Shown here piece after piece: positions 24,472 to 37,199 of a stretch of 64,000 nucleotides of DNA. A model generated the notes under the pieces. The model worked only from the letters and a program-made list of their open reading frames with translations, was not told the origin of the DNA and did no database searches. Each line of letters begins with the position of its first letter. Position 1 is the first letter of the stretch. Made by a program: the position numbers and the translations under genes. The stretch lies in assembly GCA_949318235.1 (NCBI GenBank), contig OX439137.1:2287249-2351248 (forward strand), read 5' to 3'. The DNA comes from Ecdyonurus torrentis (Eukaryota > Arthropoda > Insecta > Ephemeroptera > Heptageniidae).

Positions 24472-25115
24472 TAAAGCAGTGCAAGTATGCTATAAAAATA
24501 TTCCGCAATAAAAGCAAGCACCCTCCCAGTGAAACATAAATCTATATATAAAATACAGTAAAGTAAATAAAAGTTTTGAGATCAACATCAAATCTAGAGC
24601 AGGTGGTGTAGAGAACATTTTGATATAATAAAAAATTAAAAGTTTTATCACACGTCAGGTTAACAGCTGTCGACAACAAATTATCTGCAGTGAGCATCGA
24701 TTTCAATAATATTGAATGTCTTTTATTACGTACACAAGAATTGAGAAATCAAAGGAAATTTCAATGATAACTAAACTCATAATTAAAACAATCAATTTAA
24801 AGCCGTTAATACTTAAATATACCACACAAATTAAGAAAATAACTTTCTGAATCTATAAGCATGAAAGAAACTATCATTTAGTCAAACCTATAAACCCACA
24901 AATCGTTTAAAATCAAAGATTTTTTATAAGGTTCTGAATTCATGTATGATGTAAAAATACGCTCCCCTTGCACATAAGGGTAGATATTCAATTTTAACTG
25001 TCTTTTGTAATTATAACCAAATGCGCAGTTTCATTAAAAAATAAGAAAAAAAGAAGAAAAAAAAACACGCAACGTGCAATAAAATATTCATAATTTATTT
25101 TTCATTGACACTTAA
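24472..25115. other. Unassigned AT-rich DNA
   Basis: No gene or shared repeat recognised. Confidence 0.45.
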
Positions 25116-25450
25116 AGGAATAGGCCAGAGAAAAACATAAGCATTTATATCACAAAACACTTGATGGGATTTACATAAATAGCTTTAGTTTGTCTCAAAA
25201 CCCAACAGTAGCCCCGTAGCAGTGATCAGAAAATTCGATTTATGCAACCCGCATAACATTTTCATACTAATTTTTGCATGTTTCTGACGTCATAAACATG
25301 AATTTTCACGCAAATGACATACTTTAAAGTTTTTTCACGCTCTCTCGTGGGGCTACATTAACATTCTGGTAAAAATTGTCATAAGTTTTGAAGATCCCAT
25401 TTCGTGTTTATTCATTAAACCTTACGCGTTGTTTTATGTGGTCTATGGCT
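25116..25450 (-). mobile_element. TTAA MITE family C, copy C3
   Basis: 335 bases between TTAA sites; TGACGTCA at 25285-25292. Confidence 0.92.
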
Positions 25451-25529
25451 TTAAGTATAGGATCTATGTTCATGAAGTTCTATTTATATATAAAAATATG
25501 TTATCTATATATTATCTATCTCAAAAAGG

Positions 25530-25655
25530 AGGATGCGGAATGCGGACAATGACGTCAGACGAGCTGTGACGTCAGAGTCCGCGCATTCACAATTTCTGGA
25601 ATGGAAAATAAATTAGAAATCAACGACTCCAGTCTATAATCAACGTTGATTGGTA
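25530..25655. mobile_element. MITE family E, shortened copy E4
   Basis: Two TGACGTCA (25550-25557, 25567-25574) beside GAGCTGTG, then GGAAAATAAATTAGAAATCA and ATCAACGTTGAT. The left arm is truncated. Confidence 0.7.
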
Positions 25656-25659
25656 GGAC

Positions 25660-25800
25660 AGATTGACAGATTGTCAGAAGGTCCGCGGACAAAAGGCCCT
25701 CGGACAAAAGGCCCTGGCTGTGCGCACAGGTAAAGCATATATCGGCGAGCGGCTCACAGGTAGGGTCTTTTGTTGTAGGGCCTTCTGTCTGTATACGCCT
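25660..25800 (+). repeat. Short repeat of GGACAAAAGGCCCT units
   Basis: CGGACAAAAGGCCCT occurs twice in tandem, with inverse AGGGTCTTTTGT and AGGGCCTTCTGTC downstream, suggesting a small palindromic element. Confidence 0.55.
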
Positions 25801-26278
25801 AATTTTATGTTCAAAACATGTTCTACGCTTAAAAAAAAAAAATGCGTGCTTTATTAAATTTTACTTTTGACTCTTTTATTTATATAATTATAAAAAGTGT
25901 AAATTTAAAATAGTTCCGTAACCATGACAACATTATAGAGTGTTTATTGACTTTAAATATAAAAGTGCATATAAACACAAAACTACACACCCTTTCTCTT
26001 TCAGTATAAAAAGAGTTAAAAAATATAAAAACAAAAGTTTTATAAATTAATTACTTTTAATTTAATTGTTGCTTGAAGCAAATCAAATTGCTAGATCATA
26101 TATAATTAAATATATTTTATAAGAATAATATTTCTATATATATATAAAAACAGGTTTAATAATATTAATAATTAATTACAATCAGGCGATGAGAATTATG
26201 AAATCAATTTATTTACACTGATAGAATACATATTGACTTGTTGATGTACTAGCATCGATTTTTTTACATTCGCTTTAA

Positions 26279-26615
26279 AGGAATAGACCAGAGAAAAATA
26301 TAAGCATTTATATCACAAAACACTTGATGGGATTTACATAAACAACTTTAATTTGTCTCAAAACCCAACTGTAACTCCGTAGCAGTGATCAGAAATTTTT
26401 AGATTTATGCAACCCGCACCACATTGTCATACTAATTTTTGCATGTTACTGACGTCATAAATATGAATTTTCACGCAAATTGTATACTTTACAGTATTTT
26501 CACGCTCTCTCGTGGGGCTACATTAACATTCCAGTAAAAATTGTCATCAGTTTTGAAGATCCCATTTCGTGTTTATTCATTAAAAAGCACTTGATGTTTT
26601 ATGTGGTCTATGGCT
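26279..26615 (-). mobile_element. TTAA MITE family C, copy C4
   Basis: 337 bases between TTAA sites; TGACGTCA at 26450-26457. Confidence 0.92.
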
Positions 26616-26620
26616 TTAAT

Positions 26621-26730
26621 AATACTGTTCGTAAACCCTGTTCTCTGCACCAAAAATGAAGATCGCCTATGGTTATTCAAATGGCATGCGCATTTTTTGA
26701 TGCAAGAGATCAGGGTTTACGAACAGCATT
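26621..26730. mobile_element. MITE family B, copy B2
   Basis: AATACTGTTCGTAAACCCTG to CAGGGTTTACGAACAGCATT, 5 bases from the end of C4. Confidence 0.85.
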
Positions 26731-26756
26731 AGTTTGATGTATGATAAAATGCATTA

Positions 26757-27121
26757 CCGAGCTGGTATGGCCGAGTGGTGAAGGCAGCTGACTCGCAACT
26801 CTGTACTCCTCACCGAGTATAGGTTCGAGCCACTGCTAGGTACGTACGTGAAGTGTGAGAGCACAACACGTTGCACGATGCATGTTTACATGCATTCCAT
26901 GACGACGCACAGTATTCGGGAGGTGCATGATTGATGTGATTGCACCGACCAGCCTGCCTAGATGTTTCCACGGTTTCTCTAGGCTGTCATGGCGAATGCC
27001 GGGCTGTGTACTTAGGCCGTGGCCTGTTAATTTCCATTAATTGGAAAGTCCTTACCTGTCGATAAGACAATGTCTTGACTGGGACTGGGATTGGTGTATA
27101 GCACAATAACACAATATGGCA

Positions 27122-27153
<32 letters not shown>
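26757..27153 (+). mobile_element. tRNA-derived SINE, near full length
   Basis: The head resembles tRNA-Ser: box A TGGCCGAGTGG (26768-26778) and box B GGTTCGAGCC (26822-26831), with spacing fitting a long variable arm. The body includes CCACGGTTTCTCTAGGCTGT and CATGGCGAATGCCGGGCTGT; the tail is TCTTGACTGGGACTGGG then poly-A. Not a tRNA gene: the acceptor stem does not pair and the unit continues for about 300 bases. Confidence 0.85.
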
Positions 27154-27155
<2 letters not shown>

Positions 27156-27675
27156 TTTAGCGATTGTTTTTTCAGTGTGCACCAAAGAATTTGTATGAAA
27201 GCTCAGCGAGTACAGCACATGAAAATGTTCATGAGAATCATATTACGTCATGAATAAACTTATATTATTTATTGTTATTACTTTTTAATGGTATAATTAA
27301 ATAATATAACATACAAATATATTAATTGTTATATGTATATATACAATATCATTGAGAATATTTATAATATATAAATTAAGTTACGTAATAGTTATTTTTT
27401 AATTGAATTATTATTAATTATTATACATCGCGTGTATAATAGTTTACCTATACAATATGAAGTTTTTTCAGTTTATCTTACTATCGTATTTAATAAATAA
27501 ACGTATATGGACTTAAAAAAACATAAGTTATAGATTTCTGATTTTTTTTCCCATATATTTTGATATAAATAAATATCTTCATATAGTACTCTATAATAAT
27601 AATATCAGAACTGTAATAGTAATAAAATCGTTTTTTTTTTTTTTTTTTTTTTTTCGTTCCTTTTTTATTTTTTGT
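27154..27675. other. Unassigned AT-rich DNA
   Basis: T run at 27631-27654. No gene seen. Confidence 0.45.
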
Positions 27676-27955
27676 CACATGCGCTTTGACGCCATGTTAG
27701 TGGTGCCTGATGCATTGTCCAGCATAGGGGAAAACATTATTTTCCCTCATTTTTCGCAGAAATAAAAGTTTATTTCAACTATAAGCATTTTTTTCATATT
27801 CTTCTAGCTTAGTAGGACCTAGAAATAAGGCTCAGATTGAGATTTGAAGTTTTGTTTGCTTAAAAAAAAAAAAAAAAAAAAAAAATCTATGCTGGCCTAA
27901 GTATTCCTGACCAACAAAAAGGCAGTTTTTAAATATGAGTGGAAGCGGTCTAAAA
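27676..27955 (+). mobile_element. Repeat family K, copy K2
   Basis: GCGCTTTGACGCCATGTTAG, GCATTGTCCAGCATAGGGGA and TTCCTGACCAACAAAAAGGC in the same order as K3. Confidence 0.75.
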
Positions 27956-27969
27956 TAGATTCGAATTAT

Positions 27970-28310
27970 AATTGCCCGATTTCAGCAACATTATTCATTA
28001 CGACATAAATTATGCTATACTGCATAATAACTCCGTTACAAATCATACTATTTATGCCTTTACAATTTATGCTAAATAAGAACATGCAGCATAAATTACG
28101 CAATTTATTAGAAACAAAATATTCAAAATCTACTTTTTACAATGCAATAAAACATCAATAAAATTTATAGCTATATAAAAAAACAAGATAATATAGTACA
28201 AATTGATATAAACATACTACAATGCTATGTTACAACATTACAGTACATATTGCTATTATCTTTAACTGCTTGTTCTGAACTATAACATAATGTCATAATT
28301 TATATATACA
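27970..28310. repeat. Family L AT-rich repeat
   Basis: Phrases ACATAAATTATGCTATACTG, TTTATGCTAAATAAG and ATAAATTACGCAATTTAT. Confidence 0.5.
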
Positions 28311-28380
28311 TACAGGGTGTAAGTAAAGTCTAAAGAGGAAGTTCGGGGTTTACAAAATGGGTTCTTCAATGTTAGATAAT

Positions 28381-28696
28381 AGCTCGTTCTGCAAAGTCAG
28401 ACTTCCGGTGCAACTTTTGTGTCGATATGTTCCTTTGTTATAACAGCTGATTATGACTTCGTTACCTGTTTACTACGTTTATACATATGGTTGATCATTG
28501 TTATTTCTTCATTTAGAACTTTGAACTTGATAAGAATGAAAGAAACTCCACACAAAAAAGTTCCGTGCTCTTCATGTGACTCAATTTTTGTCAATTTTGT
28601 TAGCTCAAAAAACAAGATCAACCAATGAATGTGTCTTATTTTGTTGGTCAGCCAATCACTGTTGTTGAGATTCACTTTACTTTACAGAACAAGCTA
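28381..28696 (-). mobile_element. MITE family F, copy F3
   Basis: Reverse orientation; ends GCTCGTTCTGCAAAG and CTTTACAGAACAAGC; two CCAAT boxes at CAACCAATGAATG and CAGCCAATCACTG. Confidence 0.85.
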
Positions 28697-28707
28697 ATGA
28701 CAAGAAC

Positions 28708-28927
28708 TGTTCATTGACTCACATATGATGACCCAAAGACCTTCCATAGCCCCGCAAACTTGCGCTCCTTCTGCAAGATATGCAACCCACTACAACATTT
28801 TCTATATAGTAAAGCCGTAACTTTGACGTAAAATATACTGCTGGACAAGTTGCATATCTCGCAGGATGAACACAAGTTTGCAGGGCTACGGAAGAGCTTT
28901 GGGTCATCATATGTCAGTTTATGAACA
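28708..28927. mobile_element. Foldback MITE V
   Basis: Arms ACATATGATGACCCAAAG and inverse, continuing through CATAGCCCCGCAAACTTG and AGATATGCAAC with inverses. Begins 11 bases after F3. Single copy in the window. Confidence 0.8.
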
Positions 28928-29140
28928 TTGATTTGACCGGAGTAATTGATTTTTAATTTATTTTACATTTACTAAATGGCACGATGCGGGTGTATGACGT
29001 CACAGCTCGCCTATGGTCCACGAGCGCGGAAACAGGTGAGCTGTGACGTCACAAACCCGCATCTGCTATTTTGAGAATGGTAAATAAATTAGAAATCAAT
29101 GACTCCAGCCAAATCAACGTTGATATTTAGGTTTGTTTGG
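28928..29140. mobile_element. MITE family E, copy E1
   Basis: TGACGTCACAGCTCGCC (28995) and GGTGAGCTGTGACGTCA (29044-29051) form the inner arms; outer arms are ATTGATTTTTAATTTATTT and inverse; right end ATCAACGTTGATATTTAGG. Confidence 0.82.
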
Positions 29141-29500
29141 ATACTAGGCAAGTTTTTTTGTTCAAGGTGTTCTATACGCCTTTCAATTTGCCAAAGACTT
29201 TATGTACACCCTGTATATGTCTACACTATATTATATTATTATGTTGTCGTATGTTTGGCGCGTGCTGTAACAAACTTGTCGTTAATATAGTTGTTCTGTA
29301 CACCACACACCCACTCACATTATATATAGGTCACGTGACATATAATCTCCGCATTTATATTACAATTTTAATTGATTTTTTTTTAATTATTATTATTATT
29401 ATTATTTTACATAATATCTGGTTTTTCTGCAACTAATAAATCCAGAGCAATGGGACATTGAAGACTGCTTTGAGTGTATATTAATAATTTATTATACAAA

Positions 29501-29725
29501 GAAAACTCAATTTTAAGAAATTATTCAGTTACATAGATGTAACTCTTTAGTACAAACCAATAACTTGGTTGAAAAAAGTTTAAACAGTAACTTGTTAGTA
29601 TAAACGTAATTTATTTAGCGGTAAATAGGTAAATATTTACATCTTAAAGAAAAAAAAAAAAAAAAAAAAAGGAAGAAAAAGAAAAGAAAAAAGAAAGTAA
29701 AATAGTAATTGTTTAGATAACTTTT
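29501..29725 (+). repeat. Second copy of the 23011 repeat
   Basis: TTAAGAAATTATTCAGTTAC and AGTACAAACCAATAACTTGG, with an A-run insertion at about 29649-29670. Confidence 0.6.
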
Positions 29726-29733
29726 TCCATATA

Positions 29734-29876
<143 letters not shown>

Positions 29877-29954
29877 ACTATGATGATTTGAATGTGCGTG
29901 CTACCTCTCTTTTTTTTTTTTTTTTTTTTTTTCTTTTTCTTTTTCTTTTTTTTT

Positions 29955-30042
29955 TTTCTTTTTTTGGTAATGGTTAATGTAATATGGCTGAAATAGCCCT
30001 GTTTGCTTCTTAGTAATAAAATTATTATTATTATTATTATTT
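29955..30042 (+). mobile_element. LINE 3' end with ATT tail
   Basis: TAATATGGCTGAAATAGCCC then AATAAAATTATTATTATT, as at 21905-22116. Confidence 0.5.
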
Positions 30043-30222
30043 TAACTAAAGAATCTCTATTGAGAGTTTCTATGATTTCCTTTCATCATTTCAGGTGAAT
30101 ACTGGTGCAGTTTCTTTAATTTTAGGCCAAAAATGTCTCTACTTACAATCTTATAATTTCTATTTATATTATACTACAACTCGAGTTATCATTTTATATA
30201 TATGAGATTTGCGTTCATATTA

Positions 30223-30312
30223 CTCTCAACATATTTACAGCATCAATGCTCTCAAAAATATTGTATTGTGTTTTTAAACTGGCAAAATGTGTTATTTTCT
30301 TAGACCCTATAA
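30223..30312 (+). mobile_element. MITE family D fragment
   Basis: CAACATATTTACAGCATCAA and TCTCAAAAATATTG, ending TTAGACCCTATA. Confidence 0.6.
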
Positions 30313-30479
30313 TGATCATCACTCATCAGAAAATTCTCAACTAAAAAAAAATAATAACGCTTTTCAAAACATAATAGATTCCAAAAAAAAATTAATGAAT
30401 TAATTTTAAAAAAAACTATAAGCGTTATTAAAGTTATAAACTTATGAATTATTACAACTATTTACTTAAAGGCATAGAA

Positions 30480-30795
30480 AACATTGAAACCACATGTTCT
30501 AAACACGAAATGGGATCTACAAAACTGATGATATTTTTTACCAGAATGTAAATGTGGCCCCACAAGAGAGCTTGAAAAAGCTGTAAAGTATGCAATTTGC
30601 GTGAATATTCCTGTTTATGACGTCATAAACAGGCAAAAACTAGTATAAAAATATTGTGCGGGTTGCATAAATTGAAATTTTCTGATCACTGCTACGGCGC
30701 TACAGTTGGGTTTTGAGACCAATTAATGTTATTTATGTAAGTCCCATCAAGTGTTTTGTTATGTAAATGCAAATGTTTTCATGTTGTCTATGCCT
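30480..30795 (+). mobile_element. TTAA MITE family C, copy C5
   Basis: 316 bases between TTAA sites; TGACGTCA at 30618-30625. Belongs with C7 to a variant with AGGCATAGA.. ends at both sides. Confidence 0.9.
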
Positions 30796-30799
30796 TTAA

Positions 30800-31352
30800 C
30801 GCAATCATTCTTCCTTGTATAATATAATAAACAATCTCATCATGTGATTCGTTTCCCCCTCCAGTTTGCAAATAATTTTGCAATTTCCATTCAAACTTAA
30901 CCATTAAATAACCTTTATTGTTGTTGTTTGTACATAGGCAAATTTAATAATTTGTTTACATAACTTACATAGAAAAATAATAACAATTAAAAAGGTGTGT
31001 CCCATATATAAAGTTAATATTCATAATTAAATATTACATGCGCGCAAAGAGAAAGAGTACTATCTATTATTTGTATATTTAGGCATAACAAAAAATTAAA
31101 TTAATTAATAACATTTAAGGTATAATTACGTACAATAGCGTGACAACAAGCAATAAATTATGACGACACATTTAATTTAACCATATATATACTATATATT
31201 ATATATATATATATATATATAAAGGTCACAGACCTTGGGAACTATACAAGACTTTATTGTTTTTGACATAAAGTTACACCCCCTTCTATTTGTGTTAAAA
31301 ATTTCACGGAAAAGGATTAATTACGTAATTTATGCTATGGAGAAAAAGGACT
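30800..31352. other. Unassigned AT-rich DNA
   Basis: Ends with a short AT tract at 31200-31221. No gene seen. Confidence 0.45.
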
Positions 31353-31550
31353 GTAGCTCGTTCTGTAAAGTATATCTCAATAACAGTGATTGGCTGGCCA
31401 ACAAAATAAGACACATTCATTGGTTGATCTTGTTTTTTGAGCCGATAAAAGTGAGTCGTATGTTGAGACTTGGAACTTTTTTTGGGGAAGTTTCTTTCAT
31501 TCTTTCAATTTCATTCATTTTGGTGATAGGCACTTTCGGTTTAAGGTACT
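31353..31550 (+). mobile_element. MITE family F, copy F4, cut by gap
   Basis: TAGCTCGTTCTGTAAAGTAT, GTGATTGGCTGGCCAAC and CATTGGTTGATC are intact; the right half is lost in or before the N gap. Confidence 0.75.
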
Positions 31551-31556
31551 GCACAT

Positions 31557-31756
31557 NNNNNNNNNNNNNNNNNNNNNNNNNNNNNNNNNNNNNNNNNNNN
31601 NNNNNNNNNNNNNNNNNNNNNNNNNNNNNNNNNNNNNNNNNNNNNNNNNNNNNNNNNNNNNNNNNNNNNNNNNNNNNNNNNNNNNNNNNNNNNNNNNNNN
31701 NNNNNNNNNNNNNNNNNNNNNNNNNNNNNNNNNNNNNNNNNNNNNNNNNNNNNNNN
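31557..31756. other. Assembly gap (200 N)
   Basis: Exactly 200 N, probably a fixed-size placeholder, so the true length here is unknown. Confidence 0.99.
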
Positions 31757-31925
31757 TATTAATTAGCTTTAGCTATTTTTACCATAGGTATTTTTTACAC
31801 GGAGACAAAAGAGGGGACTGATAAAATATGCATACAAAATATTTATACGTATTCATATACGTTTGTTTTGTGTGTATTATTATTATTTTTCTTCGATAGT
31901 AAATTACGGTATTGGTGCAGATTAA

Positions 31926-32213
31926 GGGAGTAGGTTACCGACCTTATATCTCAAAAACTAGACTTGTTTTGGGTCTAAATTTTGTGTCATTGTGTAGCTA
32001 GCCTAGACGTGATACAAATTTCAACATGTTGCATCGTCCCGAAAAAATTATTGGGTCTTATGGGCTTAAAATTTCAAAAAATCATATAAAATTATTTTGC
32101 GCGGTGACTCCCAAAAACTGAAATTATCACAAGCTGAAGTATCATTGTGCAAAATTTTAGATTTTTTTACGGTAAAAGTTTGAGTCTATGGCCAACGTCG
32201 GTACCTTACTCCC
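31926..32213 (+). mobile_element. TTAA MITE family G, copy G3
   Basis: TTAA at both ends; termini GGGAGTAGGTTACCGACC and GTCGGTACCTTACTCCC. 288 bases, with internal deletions relative to G1. Confidence 0.88.
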
Positions 32214-32576
32214 TTAAAATGTAAATAAAACAAAATAAAACTTACATTATATAAGTAAGTATAGACTTTACAAAGAGAAATCTTATGTAATAAGGGATGA
32301 TATACACAAGGACAGATTAAAAGAAAAAACTGTATGTGTGCACGAATGCCCTGTGACCTGTGACATACAATAATTTCATTAACTTAAAAAGTTATAACAC
32401 TTAATATAGATTTTATCATTTTCAATTATTCTTATTTATAAAATAGTTACTGAAGGAGACAAAAAAAGCAGGCCTTTAGTGTGACGGTTCTGGTCAATGA
32501 GTTTAATTTTAACATGACATGAGTGTACAATATATATAGACACACGTCACAGCAATTTAAGACGACGTCAAGTGAG

Positions 32577-32598
32577 ACAGAGAGAGAGAGAGAGAGAG
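32577..32598. repeat. (GA)n microsatellite
   Basis: Short GA tract. Confidence 0.9.
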
Positions 32599-32678
32599 GT
32601 GACAATAAACTCTCTTAACTCCCTATAGTTAAATATTGCTAGAATTTCGATCAAAAAAGAAATATGCATGATTTTTAA

Positions 32679-33316
32679 GGGTTGTATAAAATATATATAT
32701 ATGGCTTGTATCTGAAAATTTTAAAAGAAAACTCCAAAATTTTATGATGTCATTTGAAGCTAGCAGTAACAGCTACCTATGATAAAATTTTCAGAACCTG
32801 TGACGTTATCAGATAAGAGAGAAAATAATTATTGAAATTAACATGGGCTCTTATGGGACTAACTAAAACTTCACCAAATAATAATTTAAAATCTATAGCA
32901 TGGTGACCTCCCAATTTTTTTATATTATTGAAGATATCATTATCCTAATGTATCACTGGGCAAAATTTAAGATTTTTCTTTCTTTACAATTTTTTAATCA
33001 CATCCCGCAGTACCTGATTTCCCGCCTTCGGGATTTGACTAAAAAAATTTAAGAAAAATCTGAAATTTTGCACAGTGATAAATTAGGCCTACATTAGGCT
33101 AAGGTATCTTTAAAAATGCAATTGGGGGGTCACCATGCTAGATTTTGAATTATGTTTAAAGTTTTAGTCCCATAAGAGCCCATGTTAATTTCAATAATAT
33201 TTTTCTCTTTTATCTGATGGTGACGGGTTCTGAAAATTTTATCATAGGTAGCTGTTACTGTTAACTTTCAAATGGCATCATGCAGTTTGTAAGTTTTCTT
33301 TTGGATTTTGAGGAAT
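32679..33316. repeat. Two family H repeats in inverted arrangement
   Basis: 32679-33011 is a reverse copy and 33012-33316 a forward copy; they mirror through TAGCTGTTACTGTTAACTTT, GGGGGGTCACCATGCTAGAT and AATCTGAAATTTTGCACAGT. The left end follows TTAA. Confidence 0.75.
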
Positions 33317-33361
33317 AACAAAAAAAAAAAAAAAAAAAAAAAAAATCGCAAAGAAAAAAAA

Positions 33362-33453
33362 ATGAAGTTTATTCTATGCTGAGCAATTTTATTCATTTCT
33401 CCAGTATGGCCTCCAAGCGCATTATGTATGGCGTCATACGTATACACCCTGTA
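33362..33453 (-). mobile_element. MITE family D fragment
   Basis: TATTCTATGCTGAGCAAT, CTCCAGTATGGCCTCCAAGC and GTATACACCCTGTA. Confidence 0.6.
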
Positions 33454-34224
<771 letters not shown>

Positions 34225-34492
34225 TTTCGTTTCGTTTGGCACGTATTACAACTCAATGGGTTTAGGCAGTTAGAAAATATAAAATTAAAAATAACAAAAA
34301 GTGCCAGACACAAATATAATAAATTTAGACTCGCGAACAACTCAACAAAAAAACTAATTTTAAATAAATATTGACATATATATATATATAGTAATTTTAC
34401 TGACGTTAGAATAATGTTAACTCTTTGATTTTACTGTAGAAATACAAGAATTAAAATACAATATAGCTTTATGATAATATGGAGAGAAGAGT

Positions 34493-34640
34493 CACGTAGA
34501 AAAGTAAATACACTGATAGGTTTGAAGAAAAGAATGGAAAAATTATTATTATTATTTTATTTTTATTTTTTGATAAATATGGAAAGAAGTCATATAGAAA
34601 AGTAAATACACTGATATGCTTGAAGAAGAGAACGGAAAAA
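34493..34640. repeat. Short direct duplication
   Basis: GTAGAAAAGTAAATACACTG with GAAGAAAAGAATGGAAAAAT recurs about 105 bases later as ATAGAAAAGTAAATACACTG with GAAGAAGAGAACGG. Confidence 0.7.
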
Positions 34641-34913
34641 TTATTTTCAGCTGTGTATTGATCTATAGTCAAATGTAGTATAGGCATGGTACGGTCATTT
34701 TGTTAAAAAATGTAACTACTGGCCATGGGCATATGGGAATAACATGTTTATTTATTATTTACTTAGAGTTTTGTGTCAACCAAAATCTCCATCTGATTGC
34801 ATTGAATGCCCCTAAGCCAATATAGATATTTATTTTTTAGTAAAATAGCCAGGCATCATTTTATTTCTTTTAAAATTGCGCGTAGAATAAATAAACTTTA
34901 GAAAATAGTATTT

Positions 34914-34917
<4 letters not shown>

Positions 34918-34985
<68 letters not shown>
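34918..34985. repeat. Poly-T run (~68)
   Basis: Longest T homopolymer of the window; true length uncertain in any assembly. Confidence 0.95.
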
Positions 34986-34986
<1 letters not shown>

Positions 34987-35584
34987 AAGGGAATGCTTCT
35001 TACCGGCAATGAAAAAAATAATAAAGGCCTAAAACACGTTGCCCCTATTTTTTAATAAAAAAATTAGTATCAATGCCGTATTTTTCTCAAAAAAAAAAAA
35101 AAAAACGCATAAAGCCAATTGTTAAATTAGAGCTCACACTCCACTCCAGCGCGTCTCTCATTGGTGCAAAATCACCACCGATATGAACCATTATAAAGAA
35201 CTTAAAAGCTTTTCTTACACTAACCTATATTGTATTCCAAGTCTCAATACATTACATAACGATAACATTGAGTTATAATAACATTGGTTAACATAAGTAA
35301 CACAAACACACCTCTTTACACATACAAAGTTATTTTGTGCAAAATGATAAGAGAACAAGTGAAAGAATGTGTTGGCACAGGCTGAAATATATATTTATTA
35401 TTGTGTAGCATCGACTGCAAGCAATAGTGATAAGTGATAACGTAGTGACGTAACATTATGTATAGTGAAATTTATATAATATATTATTATACAATTTTAT
35501 CAATTGATAATTATATAAACGGATGTGGTCTCAAATATCAACTGAGATATCGTTTTAGTCTGTAGTTCTCATAGCTCTTATATT
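34986..35584. other. Unassigned DNA
   Basis: Nothing recognised. An A run near 35088-35105. Confidence 0.45.
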
Positions 35585-35870
35585 ATATAGGATGCTTGCA
35601 TATTCATGTTAAAGTCTACATCATGATGGATAACTCAATAACATGGGTGACATAGGAAAATAACTCATTTTGCCAGTTTAAAAACATTATGCAATATTTT
35701 TGAGAGCATTGATGCTGTTTTGTTGAATTAGTATCTCAAGTATGTGAGAAAAATAACAATAACAGATTTTGTAAAGAAAATTGCCTAAAACGAAGTTTAT
35801 CATATGCTGAGCTACTCCAGTATGGCCTTCAAGCGCATTAAATATGACGTCATCCACATACACCCTATAG
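35585..35870 (-). mobile_element. MITE family D, copy D6
   Basis: TATAGGATGCTTGCATATTC to CACATACACCCTATAG; TGACGTCA at 35845-35852. Confidence 0.8.
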
Positions 35871-35876
35871 CTATTA

Positions 35877-36488
35877 TATAGGATGCTTGCATTTATGTTA
35901 AAGTCAACGCCATGTTGGATAACTCAATACATTGGCCGGTATAGGGTGTGTGCGCATGACGTCATTCTGAATTCATTTCAAAGCTCTCCTTGAGCAATGA
36001 ATTTTTTGGCTACTTTCTTTGGGAAATTAGTGATTTTTTTTGTTATTATTATATTTTTCTTGCTTACTTGAGAAACTATAATTCAACATGTTTACAGGAT
36101 CAATACTCTAAAAAATAATGCGAAATATTTTATTAAACTGGCAAAATGAGTAATTTTCCTATACTGGCCCAATATTATTTAGCGCTCAATTATGGCGTTG
36201 ACTTTAACATGAATGAACCATCCTATAGGGAAATATCTCATTTTGCAAGTTTAAAAATATTAAGCAATATTTTTGAGAGCATTGATGTTGTTAACAGGTT
36301 GAATTAGTATCTTTAGTATGTGAGAAAAATAATAACAAAAAATTATTGATTTTGCAAAGAAAGTAGCTAAAAACTACGTTTGTTCTATGCTGAGAATTGT
36401 TATTCATTACTCCAGTATGGCATCGAAGTGCATTAAATATGACGTCATGCGTATATAATATACTATAATACACATTACACACCCTATA
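35877..36488 (-). mobile_element. MITE family D, outer copy D7 interrupted by D8
   Basis: Runs 35877-35938 up to ATTGGCCGGTA, then resumes at 36226 with TAGGGAAATATCTCATTTTG to the end at 36488. TGACGTCA at 36440-36447. Confidence 0.85.
35940..36225 (+). mobile_element. MITE family D, nested copy D8
   Basis: TAGGGTGTGTGCGCATGACG to GAATGAACCATCCTA, inserted in opposite orientation within D7 at a TA. TGACGTCA at 35957-35964. Confidence 0.85.
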
Positions 36489-36739
36489 GAAGCAGTACAT
36501 ATTTATTTTTTTTTTATTATTTTTTTTTTTTTTATTTTGCGAATACTAGCTACAAATTTTGCGTTCGTAAAATCAAACAGTTAAAAAAAAAAACAAAAAA
36601 AAACAAACAAACAAACAAACAAACACATAATTATGTGCATGATTTTCAGCAAAAATTATATAACCACAAGAAAAACTTGCAAATAATAAAAAAAAAAACA
36701 TCATAATTCATAATATGACAATAGCAAAATATTCTTAAC

Positions 36740-36772
<33 letters not shown>

Positions 36773-37140
36773 TTGAATAGCAAAAATATTTGGATCACTT
36801 TCATATACTGCATAAAGCAGTCGCAAGTTGTAGCAAGCCAATCCATATTGAGCTTATAAGAATGGAATGCCAAGGTATAGTACATTTGAAATTGTTATAA
36901 CTTCTATTTATGGCATAACTTCTTCTACTTTTATTAATTATTAACCGGACAAGTGCACATATTTTACACCTTGTTTTAATGCAAATTAGTTATATACCTT
37001 ACTATTTTGTGGGTGGCTTCTAACGATTAAAAGGTTACGCTTCTACTTTCTGAATAAAAATATATACAGTATATACTTTTGCCTTGTTTATTTATTTACT
37101 TATTTCATGTAATTAGCCATAAATATAATGTACACACAAA
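36489..37140. other. Unassigned DNA with A/T runs and (CAAA)n
   Basis: Includes an ACAAACAAAC repeat at about 36594-36626 and an A run at 36743-36769. No gene seen. Confidence 0.45.
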
Positions 37141-37149
37141 TCTTTTCAT

Positions 37150-37174
37150 GTGACGTCACACATCATGACGTCAT
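37150..37174. promoter_or_regulatory. Paired CRE octamers
   Basis: TGACGTCA at 37151-37158 and 37166-37173, 15 bases apart, just left of F5 and not assigned to a MITE. Confidence 0.5.
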
Positions 37175-37199
37175 CAAATTGTTTTTAAGATCGTTTATA

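Noticed and set aside
26757..26845. tRNA-Ser gene
   Set aside because: Boxes A and B are present but stems do not pair well and the sequence continues as a SINE with poly-A tail.
31235..31762. 175-codon frame
   Set aside because: Most of it is the N gap, and the rest is a family F MITE.
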